Source: Pseudomonadota bacterium (GTDB lineage: Bacteria; Myxococcota_A; Polyangia; Polyangiales; Polyangiaceae). Taken from it: a DNA stretch of 64,000 nucleotides. The notes below the pieces were generated by a model. The model had not been told where the DNA came from and searched no databases. It saw only the letters and a list, made by a program, of their open reading frames with translations. A program made the position numbers and the translations under genes. Location: NCBI GenBank assembly GCA_023398955.1, contig JAEWRL010000177.1, positions 1 through 64,000 of the forward strand, read 5' to 3'. Of the stretch, positions 17,318-25,764 are shown piece after piece; within the stretch, counting starts at the first letter, position 1, and the number at the start of each line of letters is the position of its first letter.

Positions 17318-19507
17318 ATGAGTAGATTGATCGTGGCATCGGTGCGCCTGCCGGTGTCGATGGCTCGCCAACCCGATGGCTCCTGGTTGGCCGACCAGAG
17401 TCCAGGTGGACTTGTTGCGGCGCTGCGTCCCGTCATGAAAGAGCGGGACCATGTTTGGCTTGGCTGGCCGGGAACGGTCGTCGAGGGGCGAGAGCAGGCG
17501 GCGGTGGAGGTCGCCCTGCGGGCGCACGGTGCCTCGCCGTTGTTCTTGAGCGAGGAGGAAGTCGAGGGGTTCTATGAAGGGTTCTCGAACTCCGTGCTGT
17601 GGCCGCTGTTTCATGGCTTTCCCTCGCGGGCGCGCTTCCAACGTCGGGACTGGGAAACGTACCAGCGTGTCAACGAGCGGTTTGCTGCCGCCATCCAGGA
17701 GGTTGTCCAGCCCGGCGACGTGATCTGGGTCCATGATTATCAATTGGCGCTGGTTCCGGAGATGCTGCGCGCGCGGGGCGTCAGCTGTCACGTTGGCTAT
17801 TTTCTCCACATCCCGTTTCCCTCCGCCGAAATCTATCGCTCCCTGCCGGCGCGTGCCGAGCTCTTGAAGGGACTACTCGGCGCCGATCTGATCGGTTTTC
17901 ACGACTACAGCTATGTCCGGCACTTCAGGAGCGCTTGCCTGAGGGTCCTGGGAATGGAATCCGAAGCTGAGAGTCTCCGTTATCGCTCGCGCACCGTGCA
18001 CTTCGGTGTCCTGCCGATCGGCATCGACGCCGAGGAGATCGACGAGATGCGTAACGGCGATGTGGCTCAGGCAGAGCTGGCGCAGCTCGTCGGGGGGTAT
18101 GCCGGGAAGAAGCTCGTCGTAGGAGTGGACAGGCTCGACTACACGAAGGGCCTCCCCGAGAAGCTGCTGGCGTTCGAAGAGCTCTTGACGAGCTACCCGG
18201 AGTGGCAGGGGCAGGCTGTGCTCGTTCAGGTGGCGGCACCCACCCGCACCGGGGTGGAAGAGTACCAGCAGCTCAAGCGAGAAGTCGATGAACTCGTCGG
18301 GCGCATCAACGGCGCCTTCGGGACCTCGAGCTACACTCCCGTCGTATACGTGAACCAGAACATCCCGCGGGAGCGCCTCGTGGGGCTCTACGCTGCGGCC
18401 GACGTGGCGCTCGTCACGCCGGTGCGAGACGGGATGAATCTGGTTGCTCTCGAGTATGTTGCCGCCCGCGGGGACCATCCGGGGGCGTTGGTCCTGAGCG
18501 AGTTCACAGGTGCCGCGCACTCCATGGCAGGCGCGAGGCTCGTGAATCCGCACGATCCGCAGGCCGTCTCCGATGCACTCCATGCCGCTCTGTCCGAGCC
18601 CGAACCGAGCAGCGAGTCCTTCAGCCATATGCGGGCCTTCGTGAGGCACAACACGGCAGGGTTCTGGGCGAAGCGCTTCCTGGCGCTCCTGGAATCGCTC
18701 CCGGATGCGAATAACGCTCATGCCCAGGTACTTCGCCTCGATGCGCCGCCGCTGGCCAGCAAGGTACAGGCGGCACAACGGCCGCTGCTGCTCCTCGACT
18801 ACGATGGAACCCTCCGTCGGTTCGAGAAGGAGCCAGATGCTGCGAAGCCAGAGGCCCGTACTTTGGCTGTCCTCGAGCGGCTCGCGGCGCTCGCGACGGT
18901 CTACATCGTGAGCGGTCGCCTTGCCGCAACCTTGGAGGGGTGGCTCGGGCACCTGCCCCTCGGACTCATCGGTGAGCATGGCTTGGGAGAGAAGCATCCG
19001 GGTGGGCAGTGGGAGTACCACGAGGCGGATGCGGCTCTGTTGTTCGAGAACGTGGAACCGATGATGCGCGACTTCGTCGAGCGGACTCCCGGGAGCTCCC
19101 TCGAACGCAAGCGAGCCGGTCTGGCATGGCACTACCGCGCAGTAGAGCCCGAGTTCGGGATGCTGCGTGCCATGGATCTCATCACGTCCCTGGAGGCTCA
19201 CCTCCAGCGCCATCCCCTGAACATACTGAGGGGCAACCGCGTCGTGGAGGTGCGGCACGAGGGCGTGTCCAAGGGCAAGGCGCTAGAACGACTCATCGAG
19301 CGCCATCGAGACGCCGACTTCATGCTCTGCGCGGGCGACGACCGCACCGACGAGGAGATGCTGCAAGCGGTTCCCCGTGACTGGCTCGACCGTTCGGTGC
19401 GTTGCTGGGTTGGCTGGCGCAATCCTACTGCCGAATACTGGGTGGACTCACCGCACTCGCTCATAGGGCAGCTCGAGGTGCTGGCCTCCATGTGGGAGAG
19501 GCGTTGA
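17318..19507 (+). CDS. bifunctional trehalose-6-phosphate synthase/phosphatase
   Basis: 729 aa, an OtsA-OtsB fusion. Residues 1-465 are glycosyltransferase family 20: GWPGTV, IWVHDYQLALVPEMLR, GFHDYSYVRHF, VDRLDYTKGLPEKL, and VTPVRDGMNLVALEYVAA. Residues 485-729 are the HAD-type phosphatase: LLLLDYDGTLRRF (nucleophile Asp near 494), VSGR, GEHG and CAGDDRTDEEML. One polypeptide thus converts UDP-glucose plus glucose-6-phosphate to trehalose, an osmoprotectant. The N-terminal GGL loop reads SPGGLVAAL, as in OtsA. The 199 bp upstream contain a GGTTTTTCGTCCGGTTTTTC direct repeat but no convincing promoter. An osmotic-stress role fits the MscS gene downstream. Confidence 0.95.
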   Translation: MSRLIVASVRLPVSMARQPDGSWLADQSPGGLVAALRPVMKERDHVWLGWPGTVVEGREQAAVEVALRAHGASPLFLSEEEVEGFYEGFSNSVLWPLFHGFPSRARFQRRDWETYQRVNERFAAAIQEVVQPGDVIWVHDYQLALVPEMLRARGVSCHVGYFLHIPFPSAEIYRSLPARAELLKGLLGADLIGFHDYSYVRHFRSACLRVLGMESEAESLRYRSRTVHFGVLPIGIDAEEIDEMRNGDVAQAELAQLVGGYAGKKLVVGVDRLDYTKGLPEKLLAFEELLTSYPEWQGQAVLVQVAAPTRTGVEEYQQLKREVDELVGRINGAFGTSSYTPVVYVNQNIPRERLVGLYAAADVALVTPVRDGMNLVALEYVAARGDHPGALVLSEFTGAAHSMAGARLVNPHDPQAVSDALHAALSEPEPSSESFSHMRAFVRHNTAGFWAKRFLALLESLPDANNAHAQVLRLDAPPLASKVQAAQRPLLLLDYDGTLRRFEKEPDAAKPEARTLAVLERLAALATVYIVSGRLAATLEGWLGHLPLGLIGEHGLGEKHPGGQWEYHEADAALLFENVEPMMRDFVERTPGSSLERKRAGLAWHYRAVEPEFGMLRAMDLITSLEAHLQRHPLNILRGNRVVEVRHEGVSKGKALERLIERHRDADFMLCAGDDRTDEEMLQAVPRDWLDRSVRCWVGWRNPTAEYWVDSPHSLIGQLEVLASMWERR

Positions 19508-19552
19508 CCCAGTGGGTGCGTCACCGTGTGTTGACGGGGTGCGCCGGGCACG

Positions 19553-20008
19553 TCAACGCCCGGGACGGTGCTTCTCGAGTCTGCGCGCGCGGGTGAGCAG
19601 ATACTTGTGACCGCAATCCACGACGAACCGCCCCGCCAAGGCACGGCGGCCTAGCAGCATGCGGCAGAGCAGCAGTGGTCGCGGGACGAGGGTAACCTCC
19701 AGGTCGATCTCCTGCTTGCCGATTCTTGCCCTCGTGCGCACCACGTACCGGTGCTCTGGGTGCCCGGTAGAGCTCCGCACGATCGTGTGCCTGACGACGA
19801 GGGCCCGCGCGGTGGTCGTCAGGTGCTTGGGGCGGCGGGCACGCACCACGCGGAACACGATGACACCTTCCTCCACTTCGACGATATCGAAGGCGTCGAT
19901 GCTGCTCGTGTTCGCGCCCGTATCGACCTTGGCGCGCACGCGTTTGATGCCCCAGTCCGGCAAGTCCACGTACTCGCGCCAGCCGATCGTCGTCAGGGGA
20001 GGGCTCAT
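19553..20008 (-). CDS. retropepsin-like putative zinc protease (RimK-associated family)
   Basis: 151 aa. It matches the family annotated as ATP-dependent zinc protease (Pfam Zn_protease, PF05618): GWREYVDLPDWGIKRVRAKVDTGANTSSI, followed by a conserved HTIVRSSTGHPEHR-like block and LLGRRAL near the end. The DTGA motif near residue 29 is that of retroviral-type aspartic peptidases, so the zinc label is doubtful. It often lies by rimK (glutamate ligase); none is seen here. Convergent with otsAB, divergent from the membrane NTPase. Confidence 0.85.
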   Translation of the reverse strand: MSPPLTTIGWREYVDLPDWGIKRVRAKVDTGANTSSIDAFDIVEVEEGVIVFRVVRARRPKHLTTTARALVVRHTIVRSSTGHPEHRYVVRTRARIGKQEIDLEVTLVPRPLLLCRMLLGRRALAGRFVVDCGHKYLLTRARRLEKHRPGR

Positions 20009-20212
20009 CGAAGCGGCAGGGGGCGACCGCGGCGTCCGCGGGGGAGAAGGTGTTCCGCACCGACACCGACGCGAGCGGTGTGAGGAAGATGGCTCATGAC
20101 GCGGGATTCTACGGCAAGGAGCTCTATCGGCCTAGGGGCGGTGCGAAGGAGGTACCGATCTGGTAGGACCCGCTTTCGACGACGCGCGGACGGCGCTAAG
20201 CTCAGCGCGGGC

Positions 20213-23200
20213 ATGCGCAGTTGGTGGGTGATCCTTGTTTGGGCTTGGCACGGCTTGCTCTTGCCCCTGGCCTCGACTCTCGCCGAAGCCTCTGCTGCTC
20301 CAGCGACGGTCGAGCAGGAGGCCACGTCAGACGTCCCGTCTGCTTCTGTCGCCTCGGGCGGAGCGGCGGGAGCGTTTGATGATGGGTCTTCGGCGGCAGA
20401 TGTGGAGTCTCCAGCGATTGTCGCCCTCCGTCAGCAGGCGGCGGCCGTCCGAGCGCTTCTCGCAGGGCAGCTCGAGGGTGGTGTCGATCCTAGCACTCTC
20501 TTCGACGTTCCCCTGGGCGACAGGGATTCAGTGCGAGTCGAAGCAGAGAGGCTTCGCGCCATCGTCGGGGCGGCTAGCAGCGAGGCCCCCCCCACCGAGG
20601 TCGCGGCAGGCGGCGCGGGACACTCGCCCGACGCAGGGGCCCCCTCGGGGGATGGGGGCGCCTCCAATGGCGACGCGGGGCTCCAGTCCGCGGTGGTGGT
20701 GCGCGACGGGGGAGCACGCGAGATGGAGCCTTTACCGCTGGATGCCGTGCGCTGGCGAGCTCAGCTCGAGCTCGATCGCGCCCGCCTGGCATTCCTCGAC
20801 CTGACGGAGCCTCGGCGTCGTGAGCTCCTGGCGCTGCACGCCGAGCGTCAGCGCGCGACCGCGGACGCCGCGGAGAACCGGGAGCTCAGTGCGGCAGAAC
20901 GGGCGGCCCGCGAAGCCGGCCTCGAGCGTCAACGCGCCCTCAGTGCGGCGCGACAGGCGCGCACCGAGGCGGCGCGTCTCGTCGCCGAGGAGAGAGCGCG
21001 TCTCTTGGCGGTCATCAAGAAGCAAGCCGAGTACGACGCAGCCTTGGCGAGGCGACAGCTTCTCCTGGCGTCCGCTCGGGAGGAGTGGCTAAAGCTTCGG
21101 CGAGAGGTGCGCGAGGCGCTCGCGGCGACCGCCCGTGGTGAGCTCGGTCGCCACGAGATCGATCTGCTCTACGATCGCCTTCGGGAGCGCCTCACGAGCG
21201 CGCGGAAGGCGCTTTCGGGCGCAACTTCGCGGGTGGTCTCGACGGCCTCAGCCGTCCCGCTGCCGGGCGGCGAGCGCCTCGGAAACCTGCCAGCAGAGGT
21301 CGACACGTCCGCCGTGAAGAGCCTCGATGTGCGCGCGCGGGATGCTGCCGAGCGCCTCGTCGAGGCGGAGCACGAGCTCGAGCTTCGTGAGGCCGAACAG
21401 CTCTACCATCAGGTGCACACGCTCAACGAGGATCGCCTGTCCTTGCTGCCGCACCTCTCCAGGGAGAAACGCGAGGCGGTGGCAGGGTTCGGTCGAGCGG
21501 GCCTCGACCAAGCGGCAGCGGAGCTTCGCCAAGTGGTGCTGGTGCTCCGCTATCACTTCATGGCAACTCTGAACTGGGTTGCCGATCTCGCGGACACGCA
21601 CTCTGCCCGTGGCAAGGCCGCCCTGAACGCCGTGCTGCTCGCCATCAGGGCGGTACCCCCGTTGATCGTCTTCCTTTGGTGGCGCCGACGCGCCCATGGC
21701 ATCCTTAGCGGGCTACACGAGGAGCTGCTGAGCGAGAGTATGCGGCGCATGACGCGCCCCGCTGGCGGCGGGCCTGCCGTTCGTGTCGTCAGTCTACTGC
21801 TGCGGACACACCGCCCCCTCGAGTGGCTGCTGCTCATCCTAGCGATCAAGTGGCTCCTCCCAACCGAGACGACGACCTTACTCGAGCTCACGCTGCCGAT
21901 GACGATCCTGAGCTGGGTCCTCGGTGGGACGCTGGTCGTCCTCGTCATCGACTACTTCGCTGGGGAGGAGCAAGCAAGGAATCGCGGTCCGAGAAAGCTC
22001 GACAGATCTCGCATCAGGCTTCGTTCGCTTCGTACCGTTGGTCGCGTCGTAGTGGGCTTTGGTCTCGTCCTGGACCTGACGAGTCAGATCGTGGGGCGGG
22101 GGACGGTTTTCGCGTGGGTCTGGCGCCTGTGCTGGCTCGCCGCCGTGCCCCTGGCGCTGGTGCTCGTCCGCTGGTGGCGGGGGGTCATCTTCGAGCGGGT
22201 CGACCGGAAGCGAAAGAAGAGCCCCGTCGAGCGCTGGGTCGTCGCCAATCGCAGCGGCTGGCAGAGCTTCGTGGCCGCGGTCGTGGGGGGAGGGCTGCTC
22301 GTTTGGCAGGGGACACAAAGGTCTCTGCGGAGCTGGATCGGCGGCTTCAACCTGACGCGCCGCATCTTGGCGTATCTCTTCCGTAGGGAGATCAGCAAGA
22401 AGGCAGAGGCGGGCGCTGAGCCGGCGCTCGGTCCGCTCGGTCCGGAGGTGTATGTGGCGCTCAGCCCGGGCACGCCTTCGCTAACGCTCGTACCCAGTGT
22501 GGCGGATCCGCTACTGGCACAGGTCATCGCACGGATCAAGGCTCCGGGGGGCGGCGTCTTCGCGGTGGTCGGGGAGCGCGGATTGGGCAAGACGACGATG
22601 CTGCGTCGCATCGCCGAGGAGGCTCCGAACGTGATTTCCCTCCATTGCCCCTTCGGTGGGATGGAGGCGTTCACTCCAGCGTTTCTCAGCGCGCTGAATG
22701 CGCCCGTCGACGCCTCCCTGGAGAGCGTTGCTAGCTCCTTCGACGACTTGGCCAGCGATGAACCGGGCATCCTCGTCGACGACGCTCACCGTCTGATACT
22801 GCCCATGATGGGCGGGCTCAAGTCCTTCGACCGCGTGCTCGCCATCGCGCGCCAGCACAGCAAGAAGGTTGCTTGGGTGTTCGCCTTCGATGACGTCATT
22901 TGGCGCTTCTTCGAGCGCATTCGGGGCGCACAACCCCTCTTCGACGAGGTGGTTCGGCTCAGGCCCTGGCAAGAGGACGGCATCGCACGCCTCCTCGTGG
23001 AGCGCTCGCTGGGTGCCGGTGTGGAGCCGCGCTTCGATCATTTGGTGAGTGAGCTCCCGAGCGACGCAGACGAAATCGACCTTCAGGAGGCGCGCGACCG
23101 TACCGAAGCAAGCTACTACAGGCTCATCTGGGACTATGCTGGCGGCAATCCAGGCGTCGCGTTGCACGTATGGCGCAGTCTGCTGGGAGCCGATGCTCAC

Positions 23201-23488
23201 GGTGGATTCGCCGTGAAGGTGTTCCAGGCGCCACGGACCGATGCCTTGGAGCGCTTGCCGGATCAGGCCGTCTTCGTGCTCCGCGCTCTGGTGCAGATGG
23301 AGCGAGCAAAGCCGGCTGCCATCAGTCGAGCCACGGGGATCTCCCTCGACCAGGTAGAGGACGCCCTACGCTTCGGCTCGGTTCGCGGGTACCTCCGCTA
23401 CGACGAGAGCGGTTACACCGTGCATTGGTCCTGGTTCCGCGTCATCACCCGCTTCCTTCAGCGTAGACACCTGCTTTTTGTTGAATGA
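20213..23488 (+). CDS. large membrane P-loop NTPase coupled to MscS
   Basis: 1091 aa from the ATG at 20213 (MRSWWVILVWAWHG), which gives a clean signal peptide; the frame is open upstream to 20096. Order of parts: signal peptide; Ala/Gly/Ser linker (30-160); a long charged coiled-coil region (about 180-425); about six membrane segments between 475 and 700 (for example LEWLLLILAIKWLL and ILSWVLGGTLVVLVIDYF); then a cytoplasmic AAA/STAND-type NTPase with Walker A VVGERGLGKTTML (about 784) and Walker B GILVDDAHR (about 851), and a C-terminal winged-helix-like region. The periplasmic coiled coil plus membrane bundle recalls MscK-type channels, but the beta domain is replaced by the NTPase, and an MscS gene starts 13 nt downstream. 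I know of no described system with this pairing. Confidence 0.8.
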   Translation: MRSWWVILVWAWHGLLLPLASTLAEASAAPATVEQEATSDVPSASVASGGAAGAFDDGSSAADVESPAIVALRQQAAAVRALLAGQLEGGVDPSTLFDVPLGDRDSVRVEAERLRAIVGAASSEAPPTEVAAGGAGHSPDAGAPSGDGGASNGDAGLQSAVVVRDGGAREMEPLPLDAVRWRAQLELDRARLAFLDLTEPRRRELLALHAERQRATADAAENRELSAAERAAREAGLERQRALSAARQARTEAARLVAEERARLLAVIKKQAEYDAALARRQLLLASAREEWLKLRREVREALAATARGELGRHEIDLLYDRLRERLTSARKALSGATSRVVSTASAVPLPGGERLGNLPAEVDTSAVKSLDVRARDAAERLVEAEHELELREAEQLYHQVHTLNEDRLSLLPHLSREKREAVAGFGRAGLDQAAAELRQVVLVLRYHFMATLNWVADLADTHSARGKAALNAVLLAIRAVPPLIVFLWWRRRAHGILSGLHEELLSESMRRMTRPAGGGPAVRVVSLLLRTHRPLEWLLLILAIKWLLPTETTTLLELTLPMTILSWVLGGTLVVLVIDYFAGEEQARNRGPRKLDRSRIRLRSLRTVGRVVVGFGLVLDLTSQIVGRGTVFAWVWRLCWLAAVPLALVLVRWWRGVIFERVDRKRKKSPVERWVVANRSGWQSFVAAVVGGGLLVWQGTQRSLRSWIGGFNLTRRILAYLFRREISKKAEAGAEPALGPLGPEVYVALSPGTPSLTLVPSVADPLLAQVIARIKAPGGGVFAVVGERGLGKTTMLRRIAEEAPNVISLHCPFGGMEAFTPAFLSALNAPVDASLESVASSFDDLASDEPGILVDDAHRLILPMMGGLKSFDRVLAIARQHSKKVAWVFAFDDVIWRFFERIRGAQPLFDEVVRLRPWQEDGIARLLVERSLGAGVEPRFDHLVSELPSDADEIDLQEARDRTEASYYRLIWDYAGGNPGVALHVWRSLLGADAHGGFAVKVFQAPRTDALERLPDQAVFVLRALVQMERAKPAAISRATGISLDQVEDALRFGSVRGYLRYDESGYTVHWSWFRVITRFLQRRHLLFVE

Positions 23489-23501
23489 AAGGATGGTCGT
23501 C

Positions 23502-24461
23502 GTGCCACGTCATAGTCAGCTCGCAGTGCTCCTGGTCGTCTCCGGCGCCCTGTTGCCCAAGGTCGCGTTGGCGCAGGACGGGCCGGACCTTGGAAAGCTA
23601 GCGGACTTCGTTCGTTGGGGAGGAGCCTTCTTCTCCATCTTCGTTGTGGTCGGATCGGCGGTCCTCCTGAGGGTGATCAGCGGGATCGCGGAGCGTGTCG
23701 GCGCCCGCTTCGCCTCACATCGTTTGCTCGTCCAGAAGACCGAGTCGTTCGCCCGTTTCGGTGTCTACGTGGTGACTGGGGCGATCTGCATCGGGTTGAG
23801 CTTTCGCCTGGATTCGACTGCCCTCGCCGTCATCGGTGGTGCGTTGGCTTTCGCCGTGGGCTTCGCGATGCGCGATCTGGTGGCGGCATTCATCGCAGGA
23901 ATCACGATCATCTTCGATCGTCCCTTCCAGGTTGGCGACCGCGTTGCCTACGCAGGCGAGTACGGCGACATTACGAAGATTGGTCTTCGCAGCGTGCAGA
24001 TGAACACGCTCGACCACAACGTGGTGACGATCCCGAACAACAAGGTGCTCACCGACGTGACGAGCTGCGGGAACTACGGTGCGCTCGAGATGCAGGTTGC
24101 GATGGACTTCTATGTGGCCGTCGATCAGGACCTCCGGCTAGTGAAGGAGCTCGTTCGCGAAGCCTGTCTCACGAGTCCATACGTGTTCTTGGCAGAACCG
24201 GTCCCCGTGCTCGTCAAGCAGGTCATCAAGGGCGAGTACGTTGCGTTCCACATCAAGGCGCGACCCTATGTACTCGACACGAAGTACGAGAAGGCGTTTG
24301 AAACAGACGTGCACCTGCGCGTCGCGGAAGCCTTTCGAGAACATGGCATCTTGCCGCCAGCTGTTCTCCACCGCTGCGTGGGGCATGCCTTTGAACGCGC
24401 ACCGCGAGAGCTGGCATCGTCGCCGGCCCCGGCGTCCGCGACAGGTTCACTCACGGAATAG
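23502..24461 (+). CDS. MscS-family small-conductance mechanosensitive channel
   Basis: 319 aa from the GTG at 23502, which has AAAGGA 8 nt upstream; ATG at 23493 and TTG at 23478 are in frame but poorly placed. A possible signal sequence (LAVLLVVSGALLPKVALAQ) is followed by two membrane helices and the pore-lining TM3 (AVIGGALAFAVGFAMRDLVAAFIAGI), then the beta domain (FDRPFQVGDRV, GDITKIGLRSVQMNT, VTIPNNKVL) and an alpha/beta C-terminus. That is minimal MscS architecture. It releases solutes upon hypo-osmotic shock in known members. It follows the membrane NTPase directly and is most likely cotranscribed with it. Confidence 0.93.
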   Translation: MPRHSQLAVLLVVSGALLPKVALAQDGPDLGKLADFVRWGGAFFSIFVVVGSAVLLRVISGIAERVGARFASHRLLVQKTESFARFGVYVVTGAICIGLSFRLDSTALAVIGGALAFAVGFAMRDLVAAFIAGITIIFDRPFQVGDRVAYAGEYGDITKIGLRSVQMNTLDHNVVTIPNNKVLTDVTSCGNYGALEMQVAMDFYVAVDQDLRLVKELVREACLTSPYVFLAEPVPVLVKQVIKGEYVAFHIKARPYVLDTKYEKAFETDVHLRVAEAFREHGILPPAVLHRCVGHAFERAPRELASSPAPASATGSLTE

Positions 24462-24487
24462 ACACAGGTACCGCGCTTCGAGGATGG

Positions 24488-24524
24488 CCGTTCACGGGGC
24501 AAGTCAGTATACTCGTGTGAACGG
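24488..24524 (+). promoter_or_regulatory. 8-bp inverted repeat around a TATACT box before the CDF gene
   Basis: CCGTTCAC at 24488-24495 and its exact complement GTGAACGG at 24517-24524 are separated by 21 bases. Between them lies TATACT (24508-24513), a good -10 element, which would start transcription very near the ATG at 24525. The right arm touches the start codon and there is no Shine-Dalgarno, so a leaderless message is plausible. The dyad could be an operator, perhaps for a metal sensor, or an RNA hairpin. Inference from sequence symmetry only; no good -35 box is seen. Confidence 0.4.
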
Positions 24525-25463
24525 ATGTCCAAGGCAGGCCTTCGCGAGTACCGGGTTTCACTCGCCCCCGATCCTGATGTTTCGCGGGCGATCCGGCGGG
24601 TCACGTGGACGGGGCTCTTCGTCAACGTGCTCCTCTCCGGAGCAAAACTCGTTGCTGGGTTAGTGGGGAACAGCCAGGCGCTCGTCGCCGACTCGATGCA
24701 TTCGCTGTCGGACTGCGCTTCCGATATTGCCGTCGTTGTCGGGTCATACTACTGGCTCAAGCCACCCGACGAAGCGCATCCGTACGGCCATCGGCGGATC
24801 GAAACCGTGATAACCATCCTGATCGGGGTGATGACCGGGCTGGTCGGCGTCTTTCTGACTTGGGAAGCCGTGGTTGCGCTCAAGGACGAGATCCGAAGCA
24901 CCCCGACGCCAGTGGCGTGCGTCATCGCCGTGCTCTCCGTTATCGTCAAGGAAGCCCTGTTTCGCTGGACGATGACTGCTGGCAAGCGCCTGAGGAGCAC
25001 TGCCGTCCAGGCGAACGCATGGCACCACCGCTCGGACGCGATAAGCTCCGTCCCCGTCGTCCTGGCGATCCTCGGCGCCATACTCTTCCCGGAGGTCTGG
25101 TTCCTGGACCAGCTCGGGGCCGTCGTCGTATCGGGGTTCATCATCCGTTCGGCGTTGGGTATCGTGCGCCCGGGCATGCGTGAACTCGTGGATACGGGGG
25201 CGCCGCCGCAAACCTACGCGCGGATCCGCGAGCTCGTGCTGGCCACCGAAGGCGTACGGGGTGTTCACGATGTGCGGACCCGTTACGTGGGGGCCGATCT
25301 TTGCGTGGACCTTCACATCGAGGTGGGAGGGGAGATCACCGTGACCGAGGGCCATCGCGTCGCCGCCCGCGTGGTTCGGCGCCTCAAAGAGGAAGGGCCA
25401 GGGATCGTCGACGTGATGGTTCACATGGACGCCGAGGACGACAGTAAGGTAGCCGATTCCTAA
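24525..25463 (+). CDS. cation diffusion facilitator (CDF) metal efflux transporter
   Basis: 312 aa. Six-helix CDF fold: LFVNVLLSGAKLVAGL in TM1, ALVADSMHSLSDCASD in TM2 (the D-x3-H-x3-D metal site region), HPYGHRRIET at the loop, NAWHHRSDAISSVPV in TM5 (H-x3-D site), and a C-terminal ferredoxin-like domain with VRGVHDVRTRYVG and DLHIEVGG. The His/Asp pattern (HxxxD with D in TM2) fits Zn, Fe or Co exporters; which metal is not readable here. It lies 63 nt downstream of MscS, with its own dyad-flanked promoter candidate. Confidence 0.93.
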   Translation: MSKAGLREYRVSLAPDPDVSRAIRRVTWTGLFVNVLLSGAKLVAGLVGNSQALVADSMHSLSDCASDIAVVVGSYYWLKPPDEAHPYGHRRIETVITILIGVMTGLVGVFLTWEAVVALKDEIRSTPTPVACVIAVLSVIVKEALFRWTMTAGKRLRSTAVQANAWHHRSDAISSVPVVLAILGAILFPEVWFLDQLGAVVVSGFIIRSALGIVRPGMRELVDTGAPPQTYARIRELVLATEGVRGVHDVRTRYVGADLCVDLHIEVGGEITVTEGHRVAARVVRRLKEEGPGIVDVMVHMDAEDDSKVADS

Positions 25464-25764
25464 TGCTGCTGCCCCAGGTACGGCCGAGCTGTGCGCGTAG
25501 CCCATTTCCAGTTCGCGTTGCTGGTCTCCGTCTGCTAGCTAAGTAGGAATTGGGGACCAGCAGGCGGGAACGCAAAACCAGAATGGAGAGCCCCCTAGCC
25601 GCTTCGGCGAGCACGGCAAAGGACCGAAGCGCACGACGCGGCGGGCTCTGAGCGCAACGCAGTTCTCCTGGTAGTATTGCCTGCCTCCGCCTGACAGGAG
25701 CAGCGCCGCTGGAAGCCCCATCCACCCGGCACGCTGTCGCCGCTCGTGGGAAGGCGGTGCTTGG
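25464..25764. other. intergenic stretch, nothing recognised
   Basis: About 300 bp between two convergent genes. I see no ORF with family resemblance, no tRNA-like cloverleaf and no strong terminator hairpin. Confidence 0.4.

Noticed and set aside
17873..19258. 461-codon open frame on the minus strand
   Set aside because: Shadow of the OtsA-OtsB gene; no motifs of its own.
19553..20008. A RimK-associated modification locus
   Set aside because: The protease-like gene is present but no rimK ATP-grasp ligase is found in the window.
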